Shown here: one piece after another, positions 18,085 through 26,262 of the stretch
Layout: every line of letters starts with the position of its first letter
Numbering within the stretch: the first letter of the stretch is position 1
NCBI RefSeq assembly: GCF_030064895.1
Contig: NZ_JASJEB010000100.1
Location: 1-38,537 of the forward strand
Source of the DNA: Crocosphaera sp.
GTDB lineage: Bacteria; Cyanobacteriota; Cyanobacteriia; Cyanobacteriales; Microcystaceae
Direction of reading: 5' to 3'
Length of the DNA: 38,537 nt
Notes under the pieces: model-generated
What the model saw: only the letters and a program-made list of their open reading frames with translations
Databases searched by the model: none
Told to the model about the DNA's origin: nothing
Translations under genes and position numbers: made by a program

Positions 18085-19365
18085 ATGTTTGATCTATTAG
18101 CTTTAACTTTAGGTAACTTATTAGGAAAAACACCCCCTGCTATCGATACGGTTCCCGTAGTAGCTTGGCAAGAGGCAAAAGTGTTTGATGTTCCTACCCA
18201 ATCAGATCCCGTAGTAGAGTCTATTATTGAGGATTATTTACAGAAATTATCCTCTTTAGGGTTTCCTACTAATAAACAAGCCATTTGGTTACAATCAGAC
18301 TGGGCTTATTTAGGAGATCATCAAGCAAAAATAGCCTTATCTGCCGCCTCTTTAACCAAAATTGCCACCTCTTTAGCGGCCTTAGAAACTTGGGGAACAG
18401 CACATCGTTTTGACACAGAATTTTTAAAGGTTGGAACCCTTGAAAATGGAGTTTTAAAAGGAGATTTAATCGTTAAAGGTAGCGGTGATCCCTTATTTGT
18501 TTGGGAAGAAGCGATCGCAGTGGGAAATAAACTCAACCAACTGGGAATTAAACAAGTTACAGGCAATCTAATTATTGTTGATAATTTTGCCATGAATTTT
18601 AAAAGCGATCGCCAAAGATCCGGACAACTATTACAACTAGCTTTTAATTCTTCTCGTTGGACACCCCTAATTAGACAACAGTATAAAACTTTACCCCCCA
18701 ATACTCCTAAACCACAAATTACCATTCAAGGCACAGTTAAAGTTGCCAATAATGTTCCTGAAACAGCACAAAGATTACTGAAACATCAATCTTTAACCAT
18801 GGCCGAACTCCTCAAACAAATGAACATTTATAGTAATAATGTCATGTCCGAGATGATTGCTGACTCTGTGGGAGGGGCCGCCGTTGTCTCAGAAGTGGCA
18901 GCTAAAGCAGCTAAAGTTGATCGCCAAGAAGTGCAGTTAATCAATGGATCGGGGTTAGGGGTAGAAAATCGTATTTCTCCCAGGGCCTCAGTAGGTATGT
19001 TAATAGCAATGGAAGAAAAATTACAAGATAATCCCTTGAGTGTAGCCGATTTATTTCCTATGGGGGGAAGGGATAAAACAGGAACAGTTCAATGGCGAAA
19101 TCTTCCTGATGGGGTTGCGGTGAAAACAGGAACCCTCGCCCGAGTTAGTGCCTTAGCTGGCGTTATTCCTACCAAAGAAAGGGGGCCAGTGTGGTTTGCT
19201 ATTATTAATCACGGTCCAAATATAGATCGCTTTCGAGTGGAACAAGATCGCTTCTTACAAAGATTAACTAACCATTGGAACTTAACCCCAGTAGCTTCTC
19301 CTGTAAAAGCCACAGAACCTGTTAAATTAGGCGATCCTCAACGTAATATACATACCGAAAGTTAA
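18085..19365 (+). CDS. dacB: D-alanyl-D-alanine carboxypeptidase/endopeptidase, PBP4 type (S13)
   Basis: A 426-residue penicillin-binding-protein-like peptidase with all three active-site motifs: SLTK (Ser89-Lys92), SNN in IYSNNVMSEMI, and KTG in VAVKTGTLARVSALAG. The S13 family trims D-Ala from, or cuts cross-links in, peptidoglycan in the periplasm. It is somewhat shorter than E. coli PBP4. The N-terminus (MFDLLALTLGNLLGKTPP) has only a short hydrophobic stretch and no clear basic n-region or cleavage site, so its export is uncertain. A GAGGAG ribosome site lies 9-14 bp before the ATG, which supports this start. Confidence 0.88.
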   Translation: MFDLLALTLGNLLGKTPPAIDTVPVVAWQEAKVFDVPTQSDPVVESIIEDYLQKLSSLGFPTNKQAIWLQSDWAYLGDHQAKIALSAASLTKIATSLAALETWGTAHRFDTEFLKVGTLENGVLKGDLIVKGSGDPLFVWEEAIAVGNKLNQLGIKQVTGNLIIVDNFAMNFKSDRQRSGQLLQLAFNSSRWTPLIRQQYKTLPPNTPKPQITIQGTVKVANNVPETAQRLLKHQSLTMAELLKQMNIYSNNVMSEMIADSVGGAAVVSEVAAKAAKVDRQEVQLINGSGLGVENRISPRASVGMLIAMEEKLQDNPLSVADLFPMGGRDKTGTVQWRNLPDGVAVKTGTLARVSALAGVIPTKERGPVWFAIINHGPNIDRFRVEQDRFLQRLTNHWNLTPVASPVKATEPVKLGDPQRNIHTES

Positions 19366-19373
19366 TTGTAGGG

Positions 19374-19433
19374 TGGGTTAGGTGGTAATTAAATATGTTA
19401 GTTATTTGTTAATTAATTATCCACATTAACCCA
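19374..19433. repeat. Long-loop inverted repeat after dacB
   Basis: TGGGTTAGGTGG (19374-19385) is complementary, with one mismatch or bulge, to CCACATTAACCCA (19421-19433). The GGGTGGGTTA core is a common cyanobacterial intergenic repeat. It may help end dacB transcription. Confidence 0.5.
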
Positions 19434-19514
19434 CAATTAAAAATATGTACGTTTATACCTTTTGTAAGTTGTCAATCAGCTAAAATAAGATAAAGTAGCT
19501 ATTCAAATTATGTT

Positions 19515-19721
19515 ATGAGCTATCACAATATTATTACCATTGAACCAGAGAAACGAGGGGGAAAACCTTGTATTAGAGGAATGCGGATAACTGTGTATGA
19601 TGTATTCGGTTGGTTAGCTGCTGGTATGTCTCATGAGGAAATTGTAGATGATTTTCCAGAGTTGACAGAAGAAGATATTAAAGCTTGTTTAGAATTTGCT
19701 GCTAACCGAGGACGTTATTGA
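19515..19721 (+). CDS. DUF433 protein (antitoxin-like)
   Basis: A 68-residue protein with the DUF433 signature: ITIEPEKRGGKPCIRGMRIT, VYDVFGWLAAGMSHEEI and FPELTEEDIKACLEFAA. The domain is a small winged-helix-like fold, commonly the antitoxin half of a pair with a DUF5615/PIN-like toxin encoded directly downstream. Here no such toxin follows. The next gene, 59 bp away on the same strand, is the CARF/HEPN/mCpol-like protein, so this is either an orphan or has a new partner. A full ribosome site is not evident. Confidence 0.85.
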   Translation: MSYHNIITIEPEKRGGKPCIRGMRITVYDVFGWLAAGMSHEEIVDDFPELTEEDIKACLEFAANRGRY

Positions 19722-19736
19722 AACAGTATGATTTTT

Positions 19737-19768
19737 TTGATATATAATTAAACTAATTAGTATATAAA
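19737..19768 (+). promoter_or_regulatory. Possible promoter of the CARF-HEPN-mCpol gene
   Basis: TTGATA (19737-19742) and TATATA (19761-19766) are separated by 18 bp and lie just before the ATG at 19781. The region is extremely AT-rich, so chance matches are likely. If real, the gene can be expressed separately from the DUF433 gene with a very short leader. Confidence 0.35.
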
Positions 19769-19780
19769 TATTTTTCTGAT

Positions 19781-21355
19781 ATGACAAGCTTAATTGTCCT
19801 CGGTAATATTAATCATTTTACATTTGCAAATTCTGTAATTGTAGCTAATGCTAAAGTTAAAGAAGGCTGGGATCAGGGAGAAATATCTCAATTTTTCAAC
19901 TTAGCTTTTTTAACACATACTAAAACTCTTGGGTTATCATTACTTTGGGCAATTATTTTACACAAATCGGATGAGCCCAGTCAGGCTTTAAGCAATATAT
20001 TTGTTATTCATTCTAAAGATTCGTATATCAAGTTAAAGGATAATGAAGATTGGATAGATCATATAGAATCACATGGAATAAGTCGAGAATTATTCGTTGA
20101 AAAGATAATTGACATAACAGAAGAACAATCTTCAATTACAAAATTTGTTGATTATCTTGAGTTTATTTTAAAAGGCATACCTATTGGTAAAAACTTGATT
20201 ATTGATCTTACTAATGGCACCTCATTCCAGAAAAACTTATTATCAATAGCTTCTTATATACTGGATATAAAACATCAATATCTAATTGATGTTTCAAAAT
20301 TATCTAAACTAACTAAAGAAAGAGGATTTTTGCCAGTTAATATTTTGTTACCTTGCTATACTTTAGCTCCTGCTACAGATAGATTGGATAGGATTGCATA
20401 CCTAAATCTTTCTGAAATGGTACGTTATAAAAAAATAATAGAACATCAAACAAGTAAATATATAGCAATTGATCCTGATGCTTCTGATGAGGAGTTTTTT
20501 GGTAATAACTTAGGTCATTCTATTCAGTTAAAATTACAAGGGGATCAAAGTAAAGATAATGCTATTTATCGAATAGCAGCTTCCTCAATTTCAGCGAGTG
20601 TAGAGGATTTAATTCGTCTTCTTATTAATAAGTTTATGTTAGTTAACCTTGCTGAGGGAGTGGATCGAAGAACTTTTGGACAAAAACTAAAAATTATTGA
20701 GGCTAAATTTGAACATGATACTCCATCTGACTTTGATTTAGAGTTTTTTAGAAAATTCAATGATTTTATGTTGTACTTGAGAAATAGTTCTACACACAAG
20801 GGTCAACTTTTAACTCCTTCAGAAAAGTTCAAAGCAGAACTTTCTGTAATAATGGCTTTTCCTTTTATTGACTTTTATACAGATATTGTCTATGATGCGT
20901 TATCAAAAAGCAAACTTACTAAAAAGCCCAAAAAAATAAGAAAACTAACTGATATCTTACCTGAAGAAAACTTGTATTATGGCTTAGATGGAGATGATAC
21001 AGGAAAAATTTTAGAGGAACTTTTTTTAGCTTGTAGTGATGAAGCTAAATTTCGGAAATCAAGTAAACAAATAACTGAGGCAATTTCGGAAATTGCTAGA
21101 TTTATTCGTAAGAAGGTTGGTAAAAAATCAGTTATATTTGAGGCAGGTGATGATCTTTTGTTTAAAGGTAATCTTGAAAAGCAAATATTGTTAGAAATAC
21201 AGACTATGTACTCACAATTAACATCTGGGATAATAACATCAGGACTAACCTGTTCAATTGGATATGGAAGATCATTTCAAGAAGTTTATTTAGCATTGAA
21301 ACTTGCCAAAACGCAGCCGGGGAAAAATTCTATTGTTGGAATTGAGCTTTGCTAA
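19781..21355 (+). CDS. CARF-like / HEPN-like / minimal CRISPR polymerase (mCpol) fusion
   Basis: A 524-residue protein whose motifs suggest three modules. Residues ~1-200 resemble a CARF Rossmann domain: an N-terminal strand (MTSLIVLGNI) and the ligand-loop pattern LIIDLTNGTSFQ at 139-150, like the DxTGGTK loop of CARF proteins. Residues ~240-375 are all-helical and contain RNSSTH at 334-339, the RNxxxH motif of HEPN ribonucleases. Residues ~395-524 look like mCpol, a small Cas10/GGDEF-type palm: YGLDGDDTG (400-408), IFEAGDDLLF (452-461, the GGDD-like turn) and a closing SIGYGRSFQEVYLALKLAK. Known mCpol proteins make cyclic nucleotides and operate in anti-phage systems, usually with a separate effector. 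Here sensor, candidate RNase and polymerase would be in one chain. Assignments are by eye; the mCpol call is firmest and HEPN the least firm. Confidence 0.72.
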   Translation: MTSLIVLGNINHFTFANSVIVANAKVKEGWDQGEISQFFNLAFLTHTKTLGLSLLWAIILHKSDEPSQALSNIFVIHSKDSYIKLKDNEDWIDHIESHGISRELFVEKIIDITEEQSSITKFVDYLEFILKGIPIGKNLIIDLTNGTSFQKNLLSIASYILDIKHQYLIDVSKLSKLTKERGFLPVNILLPCYTLAPATDRLDRIAYLNLSEMVRYKKIIEHQTSKYIAIDPDASDEEFFGNNLGHSIQLKLQGDQSKDNAIYRIAASSISASVEDLIRLLINKFMLVNLAEGVDRRTFGQKLKIIEAKFEHDTPSDFDLEFFRKFNDFMLYLRNSSTHKGQLLTPSEKFKAELSVIMAFPFIDFYTDIVYDALSKSKLTKKPKKIRKLTDILPEENLYYGLDGDDTGKILEELFLACSDEAKFRKSSKQITEAISEIARFIRKKVGKKSVIFEAGDDLLFKGNLEKQILLEIQTMYSQLTSGIITSGLTCSIGYGRSFQEVYLALKLAKTQPGKNSIVGIELC

Positions 21356-21426
21356 ATCTGCTTGCCTATTATATCCCATCTCTTAGTTTTATTATTATTC
21401 ATAAAAAAATCCTAATCAGTAAATCC

Positions 21427-21702
21427 ATGAAAATTCGACAACCTCGTTATAGCAAAGAAGAATTAGCAAAACGTGGTCATGAACTCTATGACTCTCAGAT
21501 TCGTTCTCAAGTTGAGGCAAATAATCACGGTCAGATAGTTGCTATTGACATTGAAACGGGAAACTTTGAAATTGCTAATGATAGCTTAACTGCGGCCAAA
21601 CAATTATTAAAACATCATCCTGATGCACAAATTTTTGGTATTCGTATTGGCTATCCTGCTGTTCATCGCTTTGGTTTTTCTTGTTCTAATACACAAACAT
21701 GA
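21427..21702 (+). CDS. Small conserved cyanobacterial protein upstream of a retropepsin-like gene
   Basis: A 91-residue protein from the ATG at 21427 (MKIRQPRYSKEEL). The frame is open upstream to 21349, but that region is poor-quality hydrophobic sequence. Recognisable features are an N-terminal basic helix (EELAKRGHELYDSQI), EANNHGQIVAIDIETGNFEI and HPDAQIFGIRIGYPAVHRFG. Proteins of this type are typically encoded directly before a small clan-AA aspartyl protease, and here the ATGA overlap with the next frame shows the same coupling. The role is unknown; the pair resembles a toxin-antitoxin-like or maturation module by layout only. It starts about 70 bp after the mCpol-type gene. Confidence 0.75.
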   Translation: MKIRQPRYSKEELAKRGHELYDSQIRSQVEANNHGQIVAIDIETGNFEIANDSLTAAKQLLKHHPDAQIFGIRIGYPAVHRFGFSCSNTQT

Positions 21703-21863
21703 TTATTGGTTATGTAAATACGAATCGAGAGGCAATTATCAAGTTAGCTGTGCTTGGTGAAAATAAAGTAAATCAGGGAATTAAAGCAGTAATAGACACG
21801 GGATATACAGGTTTTCTCACCTTGCCATCTGCTATTATCACAAAACTAGGATTAACTTGGTAA
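21699..21863 (+). pseudogene. Truncated retropepsin-like (clan AA) aspartyl protease
   Basis: The ATG overlaps the stop of the previous gene by 4 bp (ATGA). The 54 codons contain the catalytic motif of this family, VIDTGYTGFLTLP, and the following helix (AIITKLGLTW), then hit a TAA. Intact members run about 110-130 residues and have a second conserved half (a flap and a DxTPLVGM-like block), which I cannot find in any frame downstream to 22073. The gene therefore looks broken by an early stop plus loss or decay of its 3' half. Confidence 0.7.
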
Positions 21864-22073
21864 CAATTACAGCATTATCGTAACTGACAGTGCGATCGCC
21901 TCAATTTCAACCTCTCAAGTAATCACACCAGGGTTGGGCAGAAGGATAAAAAGACATTGTTAAGTTCTTTTACCGAGAATACCCTGCAAATTTTAAGCTT
22001 TATTCCAAAGTGTTCTACTATACAAATCTGGCTGCTAATATGGGGATCTCAAGAATTCTAATCAAAAAGTCCT

Positions 22074-22568
22074 ATGAATCAAGCTGTCGTTGCTGTTATG
22101 GATGGAACCAAAGCCCGCTTTTTTACCTTGCAAGAGGCAGAGTTTCCCGAATATCAGTCCAGTCCGAACTTGATTGAACATCAATGTTTAACCAATGCGG
22201 CCAAAGAAATGGCCGGGAAAGAACTCTGGGCCAACACGAAAACCGGACGGAACCGAGGCTCTCGCAGTCAAGGCCATGGCTATGATGACCATCGACAAAA
22301 CCATATCAGTGAATATGAACGTCATTTTGCCAAGGATATTAGCCACGAAATTACAGAACTTCTCAGTCAATGGGAGTCTCATTTAATTCTGTTGGTAGCT
22401 GAACCCCAAATGTTAGGATTTGTGCGTGAGTCCTTGATGCCTCATTTATCTCGAAACATTAAACTCGAAGAATTAGCAAAAGACCTTTGTAAATTAAAAC
22501 CCTTAGAACTTCATGAATATTTAGCCCATAAAAATTTAGTCCCTGCTCGCAAAGCTGTGGTAATCTAA
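22074..22568 (+). CDS. Host_attach / bacterial release-factor-like family protein
   Basis: A 164-residue cytosolic protein of the 'host attachment' family (PF10116), now grouped with bacterial eRF1-like (baeRF) domains. Supporting features are the N-terminal VVAVMDGTKARFFTLQEAEF, a basic Gly/Arg/His loop (GRNRGSRSQGHGYDDHRQNH), FAKDISHEITELL and LILLVAEPQMLGFVRESL. The original name came from an Agrobacterium attachment phenotype; a ribosome-related role is an inference from fold. It is convergent with the HTH/acidic protein gene across a 43-bp gap with a strong hairpin. Confidence 0.8.
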   Translation: MNQAVVAVMDGTKARFFTLQEAEFPEYQSSPNLIEHQCLTNAAKEMAGKELWANTKTGRNRGSRSQGHGYDDHRQNHISEYERHFAKDISHEITELLSQWESHLILLVAEPQMLGFVRESLMPHLSRNIKLEELAKDLCKLKPLELHEYLAHKNLVPARKAVVI

Positions 22569-22582
22569 CCGCAAAAGCTTAT

Positions 22583-22601
22583 CCCCCCTCATTAAGGGGG
22601 G
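22583..22601. terminator. Bidirectional hairpin between convergent genes
   Basis: CCCCCC-TCATTAA-GGGGGG forms a perfect 6-bp G:C stem in the 43-bp gap between two convergent genes. No T-run follows on either side, so termination would depend on the hairpin alone. C-run/G-run hairpins of this type are also dispersed repeats in cyanobacteria. Confidence 0.5.
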
Positions 22602-22611
22602 TTGGGCGGAT

Positions 22612-23517
22612 CTAATCGGAACTGGAAACTAAAGAATAAATTTGACCATCCATGAGAATACGGGTAATTCCTTTCGCTTGTAGATGATCGCAAGTTTTAT
22701 ATAGAAGACGACCATCAGGAACCTTGATAACCCGTTGAGAACGATTGGAAAAACGACGGGCAACCCGATGATTATCAAAAATAGGTAAGGTTCTTTGTTG
22801 TACTTCAGCCGAGGGAATTTGACCCAAATGGGCAAACTCTTTTAGGGGTTTAACAATTAATTCAGCCGCTCTATCTATCACAAGATAACAGGTTTTCGGG
22901 AAAGTGGCAGCCGACAACGGTAACACTTGAATATCTTTTGGTGCAGACAAAGACTCATCATAATCATCTTCATCCTCATCTTCATCCTCATCTTCATCCT
23001 CATCTTCATCCCAGTCATCATCACTGTCTTCTAACTCTTCTCCCAACATTTCTCCTACTGCTGCTACATCAACCTCTTCTAAGTCTTCCGTTTCAGACTC
23101 TTCATCCTCTTCTGTAGAAACCAAAATAGGAACGTCTTTCTTAACTGTCACAAGTAATGATTTTGAGGAAGGTTTCTCGGGGGGACTCTCAACAGAAGAC
23201 TCCACTGCTTCTGTTGCTGTTGCTTCGGGAACCGGTTCCGAAATGACAGGGGTTTCTTTGATAATTGGATTAGTCTGCTTAGAGGCCGCTTTTAGTCTCT
23301 TGTCTAAGTAACCTTGAGGTTTATTGGTTCTAGCTAAGCGTTTTTGTTGAATTAAATCTTCATACTCCATATCCGAGAGAGTATTCTTCAAAAAACGACT
23401 AATGGTAGAACTACTGACCCCGTAACGGTCAGCTAAGGTAGAAGTGGTTTCTGGAGTTTGACGATAAAGATTAAGAATTTCTTGTTTGTCGTCGTTGGTC
23501 AGTTTCTTGGGACTCAT
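22612..23517 (-). CDS. HTH DNA-binding protein with long acidic linker
   Basis: A 301-residue protein. Residues ~1-45 form a transposase/resolvase-like helix-turn-helix (KQEILNLYRQTPETTSTLAD, RYGVSSSTISRFLKNT). Residues ~75-200 are disordered and strongly acidic, ending in a pure Asp/Glu tract (DDDWDEDEDEDE...) encoded by a 12-bp DNA repeat. The C-terminal ~100 residues (LSAATFPKTCYLVIDRAAEL ... GRLLYKTCDHLQAKGITRIL) form a second globular domain that I recognise only as conserved in cyanobacteria. Such a layout fits a DNA-binding regulator, but targets are not evident. It is convergent with the Host_attach gene and divergent from carA. Confidence 0.72.
   Translation of the reverse strand: MSPKKLTNDDKQEILNLYRQTPETTSTLADRYGVSSSTISRFLKNTLSDMEYEDLIQQKRLARTNKPQGYLDKRLKAASKQTNPIIKETPVISEPVPEATATEAVESSVESPPEKPSSKSLLVTVKKDVPILVSTEEDEESETEDLEEVDVAAVGEMLGEELEDSDDDWDEDEDEDEDEDEDEDDYDESLSAPKDIQVLPLSAATFPKTCYLVIDRAAELIVKPLKEFAHLGQIPSAEVQQRTLPIFDNHRVARRFSNRSQRVIKVPDGRLLYKTCDHLQAKGITRILMDGQIYSLVSSSD
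22961..23014 (-). repeat. TCATCC/TCATCT simple repeat encoding an Asp-Glu tract
   Basis: A run of alternating hexamers (TCATCC, TCATCT on the plus strand) encodes the Asp/Glu stretch in the HTH protein. The 12-bp period is in-frame, so copy-number change would lengthen or shorten the acidic tract without a frameshift. Confidence 0.85.
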
Positions 23518-23708
23518 GGGATTATACCTACCTTTTTGGCAGCCGAAGTCTACCTTAACACCTCACATCCATCTGCTAGAATTGTCCCCAGTGACTTAGG
23601 GTTTAACTGATTCTCAACAGATGGCTAGGACATCAGGATTGAATGGATTATCTGATCTAGTTTATCGTTAACCGCTAGGTTTCATCCCTTCTTAGTATCA
23701 AAAACTTA

Positions 23709-24860
23709 ATGATTATGGCAATGGCAAAGGGTCAACCGGCTTTATTAGTGTTAGCTGACGGAACAATTTTTGAAGGGTTATCCTTCGGCGCGAAAGGAAC
23801 AACGGTGGGAGAGGTAGTATTTAACACAGGAATGACAGGATATCAAGAAGTTTTGACCGATCCCAGTTATTGTGGTCAGATTGTCACTTTTACTTATCCT
23901 GAGTTGGGCAATACAGGGGTTAACCCCGATGATGAAGAATCGGAAAAACCCCAGGTTAAAGGGGTGGTCGCTCGTAACATAACTTATCGTCCCAGTAATT
24001 GGCGTTCCACTGAGTCTTTACCTGATTATTTAATCCGCTACAATATTATCGGTATTTATGGCATTGATACCAGGGCTTTAACCCGCAAAATTCGTTCTGT
24101 GGGGGCGATGAATGGCATTATATCCACAGAAATCTTGGATACAACCGAATTATTGCGGCAAGTTCAATCAGTCCCTTCTATGGCCGGGTTAAATTTGGTT
24201 AAGGAAGTCACTACCAAGGAAATTTATGAATGGTCAACCCCTACAGACAGTCATTGGGCCTTTAATATTAACGACCGTGAGACTTCTCAAGACGGTTTAA
24301 CGGTGGTGGCCATTGATTTTGGGGTCAAGCGCAACATTTTACGACGGTTAGCTAGTTATGGTTGCAAAATTATTGTGGTTCCTGCTGATACCCCTGCTGA
24401 AGATATTTTAAAGTACAATCCTGACGGTATTTTCCTTTCTAATGGTCCGGGAGACCCTTCGGCCGTAACGGAAGGGGTGAGTACAGTTAAAGCTTTAATT
24501 GAAGAAGGAAAACCTACTTTTGGCATTTGTATGGGACACCAAATTTTAGGGTTATCTTTGGGGGCTGAAACCTTTAAGTTAAAGTTTGGTCATCGTGGTT
24601 TAAATCAACCCTGTGGACTGCAAGAAAAGGTGGAAATTACCAGTCAAAATCACGGTTTTGCGGTAACGGAAAAATCCTTAGATGCAGAGGTAGAAATTAC
24701 CCATCTAAATTTGAACGATCGCACGGTGGCTGGTTTATCTCATAAAACCTTACCTTTCTTCTCGGTACAATATCATCCCGAAGCTAGTCCGGGTCCCCAT
24801 GATGCAGACTATTTATTTGAGAAGTTTGTTAATTTGATGAAAGAAAATAAGGGCAAATAA
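23709..24860 (+). CDS. carA: Carbamoyl-phosphate synthase small subunit
   Basis: A 383-residue glutamine amidotransferase subunit. The N-terminal CPSase_sm domain contains [20 protein letters not shown] and [12 protein letters not shown]. The class I amidotransferase domain follows (residues ~195-380), with LSNGPGDPS, the nucleophile Cys274 in FGICMGHQI and the His-Glu pair in [12 protein letters not shown]. It supplies ammonia to CarB to make carbamoyl phosphate for arginine and pyrimidines. No carB gene is adjacent, as is common in cyanobacteria. The start could be any of the Met codons at 23709, 23715 or 23721; the longest is listed. Confidence 0.95.
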   Translation: MIMAMAKGQPALLVLADGTIFEGLSFGAKGTTVGEVVFNTGMTGYQEVLTDPSYCGQIVTFTYPELGNTGVNPDDEESEKPQVKGVVARNITYRPSNWRSTESLPDYLIRYNIIGIYGIDTRALTRKIRSVGAMNGIISTEILDTTELLRQVQSVPSMAGLNLVKEVTTKEIYEWSTPTDSHWAFNINDRETSQDGLTVVAIDFGVKRNILRRLASYGCKIIVVPADTPAEDILKYNPDGIFLSNGPGDPSAVTEGVSTVKALIEEGKPTFGICMGHQILGLSLGAETFKLKFGHRGLNQPCGLQEKVEITSQNHGFAVTEKSLDAEVEITHLNLNDRTVAGLSHKTLPFFSVQYHPEASPGPHDADYLFEKFVNLMKENKGK

Positions 24861-24872
24861 TAAACAATTAAT

Positions 24873-24910
24873 AATGGATAATGGATAATTATTTTTCCAT
24901 TATCCATTAA
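24873..24910. terminator. Perfect 13-bp hairpin after carA (dispersed repeat)
   Basis: TAATGGATAATGG (24873-24885) pairs perfectly with CCATTATCCATTA (24898-24910). The same arms occur after the PfkB kinase gene. It probably ends carA transcription but is also a dispersed element. A further simple repeat (CACTCCCCA copies) follows at 24970-24996. Confidence 0.55.
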
Positions 24911-25023
24911 AAAACGACGATTAAAATTTACAGCAGTTTTAACTTGCATAGATTAAACATTAAAATATCAACACTCCCCACACTCCCCACACTCACTTAA
25001 AAACTGCCATTAAAAGGTGAAAA

Positions 25024-26262
25024 ATGAATAATACGGATAATCAAGCACAATTACGAGTGCTAGGACTCCCTGCTCAACAAGGAAGATGGTTATTAATTCC
25101 TCTAGGGATGACTATCCTACTCTGTTTGGGGACGGTGTATTCTTGGAGTATTTTTAGAACCCCCTTAGAGATAGATTTACAAATTGGCGCAACTGAAAGT
25201 CTGTTGCCCTATACAGTTGCCCTCCTTTTTTATGCCTTATTAATGCCGATCGCAGGATTTTTTATTCCTCGCCTTGGGACTCGCTTAATGACGGTTATTG
25301 GGGGGATAATCGTGGGCTTAGGCTATATTCTCTCTAGTCTTGCTAGTAATATAGTAATCATGATTTTAACCTACGGTGCCATCGCTGGTACAGGTGTGGG
25401 TATTGCTTATGGTGTACCGATGGCCGTTATTGCTCGCTGGTTTCCTGATCGAAAAGGGTTAGCCGTTGGCTTAACAATTATCGGATTTGGGCTTTCTCCC
25501 CTAATTACTGCCCCTTTGGCCAATTTTTTAATCGAAAACTATACTGTTAGACCGACATTACGCATTTTAGGCATTATTTTAACGGTGGTTATTGTCATTA
25601 TGGCCATCCCGATGAAATTTCCACCCAACCATTGGCAACCTTTAGCAACCACGACAAACACAGAGAGGGCAATTAATCAGATATATCCTAGCAGTTTATG
25701 GAAAAGTCACTCATTTTATGGCTTATGGATTTGTTATGTCATTGGGACTTTAATTGGCTTAACTGCTATCGGTATTTCTAGTCCTGTGGGGGAAGAGATG
25801 ATTAAGATAAAACCCAGTGTTGCCGCTAGTAGTGTTTCTCTGTTTGCCCTATTTAATGGCATTAGTCGCCCTCTCTTTGGTTGGTTGAGCGATCGCTTTA
25901 AACCCCACTATGTTGCCATCGGTGCTTACACTTTAGCCCTGATTGGTTGTATTTTGATGATTAATGCACAGGTCGGACAAGTTAGCACCTATTTAATCGC
26001 TTTTTGTCTCTTTTGGTTTTGTTTAGGGGGTTGGTTAGCCATTGCACCCACTACTACCCTCCGCTTTTTTAATCCTGATCAATATGCTCAAAACTACGGT
26101 ATTGTCTTTACGGCCTATGGAGTTGGTGCTTTAGTGGGTACAGTATTCACGGGACAAATACGCGATCGCTTTGGCTCTTATAGTATTGTCTTTTATTTTA
26201 TGGCTTTACTCGCTATTATTGGCATTGTGGTGGCTAGTTTACTGTTAAAACGGAGAAAATAG
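25024..26262 (+). CDS. MFS transporter, OFA (oxalate/formate antiporter-like) family
   Basis: A 412-residue inner-membrane protein with 12 predicted membrane segments. N-terminal features are LIPLGMTILLCLGTVYSWSI and IFRTPLE. The MFS loop signature appears as a GFFIPRLGTRLMT-type motif after TM2, and a second copy (NGISRPLFGWLSDRFKPHY) follows TM8. YGVPMAVIARWFPDRKGLAVG in TM4-5 is typical of OFA-family members. The substrate is probably a small organic anion or acid; it cannot be fixed by sequence. A ribosome site AAAGGTG lies just upstream. No cognate metabolic genes are nearby. Confidence 0.88.
   Translation: MNNTDNQAQLRVLGLPAQQGRWLLIPLGMTILLCLGTVYSWSIFRTPLEIDLQIGATESLLPYTVALLFYALLMPIAGFFIPRLGTRLMTVIGGIIVGLGYILSSLASNIVIMILTYGAIAGTGVGIAYGVPMAVIARWFPDRKGLAVGLTIIGFGLSPLITAPLANFLIENYTVRPTLRILGIILTVVIVIMAIPMKFPPNHWQPLATTTNTERAINQIYPSSLWKSHSFYGLWICYVIGTLIGLTAIGISSPVGEEMIKIKPSVAASSVSLFALFNGISRPLFGWLSDRFKPHYVAIGAYTLALIGCILMINAQVGQVSTYLIAFCLFWFCLGGWLAIAPTTTLRFFNPDQYAQNYGIVFTAYGVGALVGTVFTGQIRDRFGSYSIVFYFMALLAIIGIVVASLLLKRRK

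Noticed and set aside
17948-18133. A 61-codon minus-strand frame before dacB
   Set aside because: It overlaps the dacB start and its ribosome site, and the sequence is low-complexity hydrophobic with no family resemblance.
19781-21355. Plain GGDEF diguanylate cyclase
   Set aside because: There is no GGDEF signature or c-di-GMP inhibitory site; the short palm with GDD motifs and the CARF-like N-terminus fit mCpol better.
22074-22568. A role in phage or host attachment from the family name
   Set aside because: The name stems from an Agrobacterium phenotype; the fold is release-factor-like and nothing in the context suggests attachment.
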